A stretch of DNA of 64,000 nt from Aurantibacter_A sp965215845. Its GTDB lineage: Bacteria > Bacteroidota > Bacteroidia > Flavobacteriales > Flavobacteriaceae. Under the pieces are notes generated by a model, which was not told the origin of the DNA, searched no databases, and was given only the letters and a program-made list of their open reading frames with translations. Of this stretch, positions 62,396-64,000 are shown piece after piece (within the stretch, counting starts at the first letter, position 1; each line of letters starts with the position of its first letter). Location: assembly GCA_965215845.1 (NCBI GenBank), contig CBDCEL010000004.1, forward strand, positions 2,914,001 to 2,978,000. Direction: 5' to 3'. A program made the position numbers and the translations under genes.

Positions 62396-63850
62396 ATGCG
62401 AATACTTAACTGTGTCATTGGTGCCTTTTTGCTATTTTCAATAGGATTAAACGCCCAAAGCTCTCCCAACTCCCCAGATTGTAGAAGTGCCATACCCGTC
62501 TGTGCCGATGCCCCCATAATGGGGATGGCCGATGGCAGTGGCGATATTGATGATTTCGACCCTGAAGTAATTACCCAAACCGGTTGTTTGGAAAAGGGGA
62601 GTGTCAGTAATGCCAATATCGAAAATAACACTTCGTGGTACGTCTTTCGGGCCGGCACAGGGGGTCAAGTTGGCTTTGATATCGAAGCACTACCGGTGGG
62701 TGGTGGTACCGGAACCCCCACGGCCGAATGGGATTTTGCAGTATATGGCCCCGATGTGGATTGTGGTGATATAAGCAATGGCACCGCCATACCGATAAGA
62801 TGTAATTATGAGGTCAATGAAACCAGGTTTACCGGTATTGGTGTAAATCCTGAAAATGGGCAGGTTGGGGCTCCCAACGTTACCCAAAGTCAAAATACCT
62901 ATGACGAATGGTTGGATGTTCAACCCGGAGAGATTTACTATATCCTCATAAACAACTTCAACACCAACTTTGATGGGGAACCCGAGCACTTTATGCTAAC
63001 CTTTACCGGAAACTCAGTGGATGCCGACCAGAATACTGCCCTTGACTGTACCCTTCGGGATGAGTTCTTGGGATTGGATATCGTCGCTTGCGAGGGTGAT
63101 CCCGATATAACATTGAGCGCCCTGAATTCTCCGGCCGGGGCCGATATTGCCAATGTGAATTGGACAGTCGACTATGACGACGACGGTACCATCGATGATA
63201 CGTTGACGGGCACTGGACCTTTTGGGGCCGAATTTGTGGTAACGAGCCCAAACACCGGAAGATACTTTGCCGAGATCACAACGGCTTCAGGCACTCCGCC
63301 TATCGTTGCGGACGTTGGTGGAATTTTGATAACCTTTCATGGGGAACCCATTTTGGATGAGGTCGTGATTCTTGATGACCTATTGGTAAGCGATATTCAC
63401 GATATGTATAATGTGGAGATCGTCGTCGATGGAAATAGCGATTACGAATATGCCATCAATGGAGGGGAGTTTCAAGATGACCCGGTGTTCAATGACATTC
63501 CTCCAGGTGTAAACACATTGATTATCAATGATAAAAATGGATGTGGCACCACCGAGCCCATTGACTTCTTGGTTGTTGGCTATCCTAAATTCTTCACACC
63601 CAATAGTGATGGTATCAACGACACCTGGAATGTAAAGGGCATAGAGATGCTGACAAATCCGTCGGTCTATATTTTTGATCGTTACGGAAAATTATTAAAA
63701 CAGTTGGCGGTGAACGCAGACTGGGACGGCACCTATAACGGCCAGCGCATGCCATCTTCTGATTATTGGTTTAGATTGGAATACGAAAGACCTGAAGACG
63801 CCCTTATAGTTGCCAAGACGGTTCAAGCGCATTTCACTTTAAAAAGATAA
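62396..63850 (+). CDS. Secreted T9SS type B sorting-domain protein, tandem paralogue
   Basis: 484 residues, signal peptide (to LNAQ). It shares the N-terminal domain (SPDCRSAIPVCADAPIMG; WYVFRAGTGGQVGFD; WLDVQPGEIYYILINNF) and the type B C-terminus (VVGYPKFFTPNSDGINDTWN, IFDRYGKLLKQL, MPSSDYWFRL, HFTLKR) with the 599-residue neighbour, but lacks about 115 residues of its middle part. The pair arose by tandem duplication followed by divergence. It is followed by a large hairpin terminator. Confidence 0.88.
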   Translation: MRILNCVIGAFLLFSIGLNAQSSPNSPDCRSAIPVCADAPIMGMADGSGDIDDFDPEVITQTGCLEKGSVSNANIENNTSWYVFRAGTGGQVGFDIEALPVGGGTGTPTAEWDFAVYGPDVDCGDISNGTAIPIRCNYEVNETRFTGIGVNPENGQVGAPNVTQSQNTYDEWLDVQPGEIYYILINNFNTNFDGEPEHFMLTFTGNSVDADQNTALDCTLRDEFLGLDIVACEGDPDITLSALNSPAGADIANVNWTVDYDDDGTIDDTLTGTGPFGAEFVVTSPNTGRYFAEITTASGTPPIVADVGGILITFHGEPILDEVVILDDLLVSDIHDMYNVEIVVDGNSDYEYAINGGEFQDDPVFNDIPPGVNTLIINDKNGCGTTEPIDFLVVGYPKFFTPNSDGINDTWNVKGIEMLTNPSVYIFDRYGKLLKQLAVNADWDGTYNGQRMPSSDYWFRLEYERPEDALIVAKTVQAHFTLKR

Positions 63851-63855
63851 AATGG

Positions 63856-63986
63856 GGTGCCCATAAAGTATGGTCAAATGTCATATTGAGCCCGTCGAAG
63901 TATTGTAACTTTTGATAGTCAAAAAATCGGTTTCGATAAGCTCAACCTGACAACAGGATCAAATTGACTTTATGGCACCTTTTTTT
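63856..63986 (+). terminator. Terminator stem with a REP-like inverted repeat in its loop
   Basis: Outer arms GGTGCCCATAAAGT (63856-63869) and ACTTTATGGCACC (63967-63979) pair with one bulged base and are followed by seven T. Inside lies another inverted repeat: TGTCATATTGAGC… (63879-63899) against …GCTCAACCTGACA (63932-63952), of a type that recurs in flavobacterial intergenic DNA. Confidence 0.7.
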
Positions 63987-64000
63987 GTTCGAACTTTAAA

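Noticed and set aside
1..64000. Transposase, integrase, phage or anti-phage genes
   Set aside because: Reading all annotated proteins gave no transposase, integrase, restriction, Cas or toxin-antitoxin motif; I also saw no tRNA-like or rRNA-like sequence, but a search program would be needed to exclude small RNAs.

Overview
The window is ordinary chromosomal DNA from a marine-type member of the Bacteroidota, most likely family Flavobacteriaceae. The grounds are: -7 promoter elements of the form TAnnTTTG; type IX secretion type B C-terminal domains; flavobacterial families such as DUF6588, DUF2911, fused SecDF and DUF3857-transglutaminase; two FGly-type sulfatases; and the gene orders gyrB..mdh..secDF and lgt-yidD-cysS-folE. 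I see no rRNA, tRNA, CRISPR array, prophage or intact insertion sequence.

Layout. 0-0.5 kb: the 3' part of an alanine/saccharopine dehydrogenase-type oxidoreductase. 0.5-5.1 kb: eight leftward genes, mostly small membrane proteins (DUF2809, DUF1361, a DUF4173/4153-like protein between two paralogous ~97-aa proteins), a Coq4-like protein and a winged-helix regulator paired with a membrane protein; a palindrome stands directly upstream of two of the genes. 5.2-8.5 kb: a PHP phosphodiesterase, a DUF1801 protein and a frameshifted sulfatase. 8.5-14 kb: a transglutaminase-like protein whose C-terminus is scrambled by frameshifts, kdsA, a secreted protein and typA. 14-21.7 kb: a sugar-related set (GH5 lipoprotein with a discoidin domain, polyphosphate glucokinase, sulfatase, sugar isomerase lipoprotein, alditol-oxidase-like flavoprotein, dienelactone hydrolase). 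21.7-28.3 kb: a LytS/LytTR two-component pair, a divergent outer-membrane barrel, a methyltransferase with a signal peptide and an APC permease; the last three carry many single-base frameshifts. 28.3-31.9 kb: two thioredoxin-fold proteins, an esterase-like hydrolase and ftsE. 32-37 kb: a very large TPR protein and a plugless barrel. 37-45 kb: diheme cytochrome lipoprotein, OmpA-family protein, NIPSNAP protein, small secreted proteins, asnB and a SLC13 permease. 45-53 kb: gyrB, DUF6588, mdh, secDF. 53-60 kb: tandem ABC protein, acetyltransferase, hydrolase, DUF192 lipoprotein, lgt, yidD, cysS, folE. 60-64 kb: two tandem paralogous T9SS type B proteins ending in an unusual nested hairpin terminator.

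The most notable observations are: (1) frame disruptions concentrated at 8.13-8.82 kb and 25.08-27.37 kb in genes that otherwise look intact, pointing to local sequence error or very recent decay; (2) a near-perfect 19-bp palindrome upstream of two genes in the membrane/Coq4-like cluster, a candidate operator for the winged-helix regulator encoded between them; (3) a relic of a second yidD 3' end; (4) three heptanucleotide repeat tracts with different units; (5) a REP-like inverted repeat sitting in the loop of a terminator hairpin. No clear-cut new defence or mobile system was found; the best candidate for an undescribed system is the operator-linked membrane cluster at 0.5-5.2 kb, followed by the TPR/barrel pair at 32-37 kb.
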